Positions 6,155 to 6,338 of a stretch of DNA of 6,338 bases are shown piece after piece. Below the pieces are notes generated by a model. That model made no database searches. It saw only the letters and a list, made by a program, of their open reading frames with translations, and was not told the DNA's origin. This stretch comes from CAYOKT01 sp964404605 (GTDB taxonomy: Bacteria; Electryoneota; Electryoneia; Electryoneales; Electryoneaceae): the NCBI GenBank assembly GCA_964404605.1, contig CAYOKT010000125.1:1-6338 (forward strand), written 5' to 3'. The stretch's first letter is position 1. Each line of letters begins with the position of its first letter. The translations under genes were made by a program, and so were the position numbers.

Positions 6155-6259
6155 AGGGGAAAAACGGTCACCGGGGCAGGCGCGCGGCACGAAAAGGCAA
6201 CGTCTGAGAATGAGCCGGTTCGACGATCAACGGGGAATATACGGCACCGGCGGATAAGA

Positions 6260-6268
6260 TGCTACAAT
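6260..6268 (+). promoter_or_regulatory. Candidate extended -10 promoter firing rightward
   Basis: TGCTACAAT matches the extended -10 pattern TGnTAnAAT, with one deviation from TATAAT. It lies in a locally AT-richer stretch. No clear -35 is present, which extended -10 promoters can tolerate. It would drive a gene to the right of the window, divergent from gdhA. Confidence 0.35.
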
Positions 6269-6338
6269 CTTCACAAGGAAGCTTGCCCGCCTCCCCTGCC
6301 GCGACCCCCGCCGCGTGAAAACCACGACCGGAGGGTCT

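Larger units (their letters stand above)
5988..6338. other. Intergenic region upstream of gdhA, no gene seen
   Basis: These 351 bases carry no supported coding sequence. They hold the gdhA leader with a run of eight Cs (6098-6105), a hairpin overlapping a candidate leftward promoter (6121-6154), and a candidate rightward extended -10 (6260-6268). The layout fits a divergent promoter region between gdhA and a rightward gene beyond the window. A GTG near 6313 has no recognisable ribosome binding site, and too little sequence follows to judge it. Confidence 0.6.

Noticed and set aside
4353..6257. Plus-strand open frame of 634 codons opposite gdhA
   Set aside because: It lies opposite the well-conserved gdhA, overlaps the intergenic region and terminator, and shows no family motif. 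It is a composition-driven shadow.

Overview
This is a GC-rich bacterial window with three confident protein genes, all chromosomal housekeeping or regulatory in character. The 100-N gap and the absence of a recognisable species-specific marker suggest a draft or metagenome-derived scaffold. The N-terminal export signal with twin arginines, the hexameric NADP-type glutamate dehydrogenase and the receiver/PEP-synthase-like fusion fit a Gram-negative-type bacterium. I cannot assign a phylum from the sequence alone.

Layout, left to right. A rightward gene (130-1083) encodes an exported calcineurin-like metallophosphoesterase, preceded by a perfect TATAAT box. It is followed by a 418-base non-coding stretch (1084-1501). 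That stretch holds a 22-bp tandem repeat array interrupted by a gap of exactly 100 Ns, an AT-rich island, a hairpin that can end the leftward gene, and a REP-like palindromic element. Next is a leftward gene (4495-1502) for a 997-residue protein. It has two receiver-like domains, the ATP-grasp domain of PEP synthase/pyruvate phosphate dikinase, and a conserved C-terminal region of unknown function. A strong intrinsic terminator at 4562-4598 separates it from the next leftward gene, gdhA (5987-4626), a complete NADP-type glutamate dehydrogenase with a strong Shine-Dalgarno sequence. The last 351 bases (5988-6338) are the gdhA upstream region, with a candidate leftward promoter and a candidate extended -10 promoter firing rightward out of the window.

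Working together: gdhA fixes ammonia onto 2-oxoglutarate. The downstream fusion protein lies in the same direction, but the terminator argues that it is mostly a separate transcription unit. Its biochemical role is not known to me, although its domains point to nucleotide-dependent phosphoryl transfer linked to signalling. The phosphoesterase converges on the fusion gene and has no evident functional link to it. The least ordinary parts of the window are the fusion protein and the repeat-rich convergent intergenic region. I see no RNA gene, CRISPR array, complete mobile element or defence system.
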